From NCBI GenBank assembly GCA_022747635.1, contig JAKTNV010000003.1:94037290-94101289 (forward strand): a DNA stretch of 64,000 nucleotides. The letters run 5' to 3'. The position numbers and the translations under genes are program-made. The DNA comes from Hetaerina americana. Its lineage: Eukaryota > Arthropoda > Insecta > Odonata > Calopterygidae. A model generated the notes under the pieces. It ran no database searches. It was not told the origin of the DNA and was given only the letters and a program-made list of their open reading frames with translations. Each line of letters begins with the position of its first letter. Within the stretch, counting starts at the first letter, position 1. Positions 63,001 through 64,000 of this stretch are shown here, in pieces.

Positions 63001-64000
63001 TTTTTATTTATCTAGTCCTTCCAAAGGCTCCAAACTCAGTTCTTTACATAAATATTAACGCGATGCCTTATTTTCTTTCATAATCACTTTCCATCAAAAG
63101 GGCAGCATTTCCTTCGCACCTTGTATAAATCAGATAGTAGGCCCTTCTGCACACGACACCAAATTCTCGATGCGTACTCATGGTGAGATCTGATCAACGC
63201 GGCAGAACAGGCCATCTTAAGTTTTTCATTTGTATCTTTCCTCCCTTTTCGTTTGATGAAACTATTTCTTTAATGAACTTCTGCAACAGTTTCTAAGGTG
63301 TTTCACTCCAGTTATGTTAGATGACAGTGTGCCTCAGGAGTACTTGGTTTGCAATGATTATCTATGCTATCTCTCGGAGCACATATTTAAAATATTTAAT
63401 GATTTTATTGTCCAATAAATGGATAATTAGAAAGGCAACTTCGAAAAAGAAAATCAGAAGGAATAAACTTTTAGGCTTAATTTTTTACTTGCAAATTAGT
63501 CCTTCTTTATACACTTTGCCCTTTCTTGGCAAAAGTAGCTCCAACGTGACGTTTTACACGTGACTTCACACTTTATCTTTTCCTTTTTAAAAACTAGATA
63601 TTCTTTTTCCATATTTCCATCAAACATAGATGTAATTATACTTCCTTCTACTCGCAGAATTTCTTCTTGGACTGGGTATCAAGTTTCTGGAATATTTTTA
63701 GCATGAAATAAAAATGAATAAAAATTAAAGAAATGGTAAAATATTATCAATTTAAAAAAATCCATACCCTTCTGTTTTTGTATCCAATATTTCAAATAGT
63801 TCGTTTAATTTTCATTGATAATTTTCATAACTAATCAATGCATGTATCTTTTAGTTAAAAAATACTTTATCAGCCATTAAAATGACCAAGTAATGACCAA
63901 GAACAGAAATTTTATACGGAAAACAAACAGACATGAATGAAGCTCAAAGATATGAAATTTAATGGAACAAAAGGAATGATGATGCTATATCGTATGACGT
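60031..64000. other. AT-rich upstream DNA with small hairpins
   Basis: No gene or element recognised. A 57-nt hairpin lies at 60350-60406 (20-bp stem TATTTACCATCCTGATGCCT with one mismatch, 17-base loop). A small palindrome GGTAAATATT...AATATTTACC lies at about 60611-60636. Short open frames at 62156-62341 and 62544-62756 match nothing known. Confidence 0.5.
60350..60406. repeat. 57-nt hairpin, 20-bp stem
   Basis: 60350-60369 pairs with 60387-60406 at 19 of 20 positions around a 17-base loop. It is shorter than a typical miRNA precursor. It might be a cruciform or a relic of a palindromic element. Confidence 0.8.

Overview
The window looks like non-coding chromosomal DNA from an animal, most likely an arthropod. 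I base this on an AT-rich background without operons or long genes, several kinds of decayed transposable element (mariner DNA transposons, APE-type non-LTR LINEs, a Penelope-like reverse transcriptase, tRNA-derived SINEs), long (TA)n microsatellites, and a spliced-looking first exon. The species cannot be fixed from the sequence. Start codons, splice sites and element boundaries were read by eye.

Layout. 1-2.8 kb: nothing recognised. 2.83-5.93 kb: a decayed minus-strand LINE (copy A), interrupted by a 557-bp internally deleted mariner (3403-3959) and a near-perfect 194-bp foldback (5111-5537). One foldback arm ends in a tRNA-like cloverleaf with intact A and B boxes. 7.0-7.8 kb: a 115-bp direct repeat pair. 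8.3 kb: (TA)n. 8.9-10.5 kb: a GC-rich, strand-asymmetric island. 12.6-13.5 kb: a second, different deleted mariner. 14.36-15.09 kb: an unusual array of four alternating 76-bp units forming a 476-bp palindrome between (TA)n tracts. 18.0-18.6 kb: a Penelope-like RT remnant. 26.5-27.1 kb: a CpG-rich island. 29.3-29.85 kb: a second copy of the first mariner, in opposite orientation. 32.2-33.2 kb: a G-rich island. 35-38 kb: a SINE-like sequence and two LINE fragments. 40.79-44.06 kb: LINE copy B, nearly end to end but broken, carrying a 310-bp SINE with a 12-bp target-site duplication. 47.5-47.8 kb: another SINE-like remnant. 49.1-49.6 kb: a third mariner family. 55 kb and 57.7-58.4 kb: GC/G-rich islands. 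59.33-60.03 kb: a CpG island holding the only convincing host exon, a 47-codon minus-strand first coding exon (59408-59550) ending in a GTAAGG donor.

How the parts relate. Most of what can be named is nested mobile DNA. All three mariner families keep the N-terminal DNA-binding part and the C-terminal tail of the transposase but have lost the catalytic middle, so they could only move with a transposase supplied in trans. The 557/556-bp pair is nearly identical, with flawless 30-bp terminal repeats, which suggests recent movement. The host gene starting at 59550 runs leftward, so much of the rest of the window could be its first intron or the intergenic DNA beyond; its next exon was not found.
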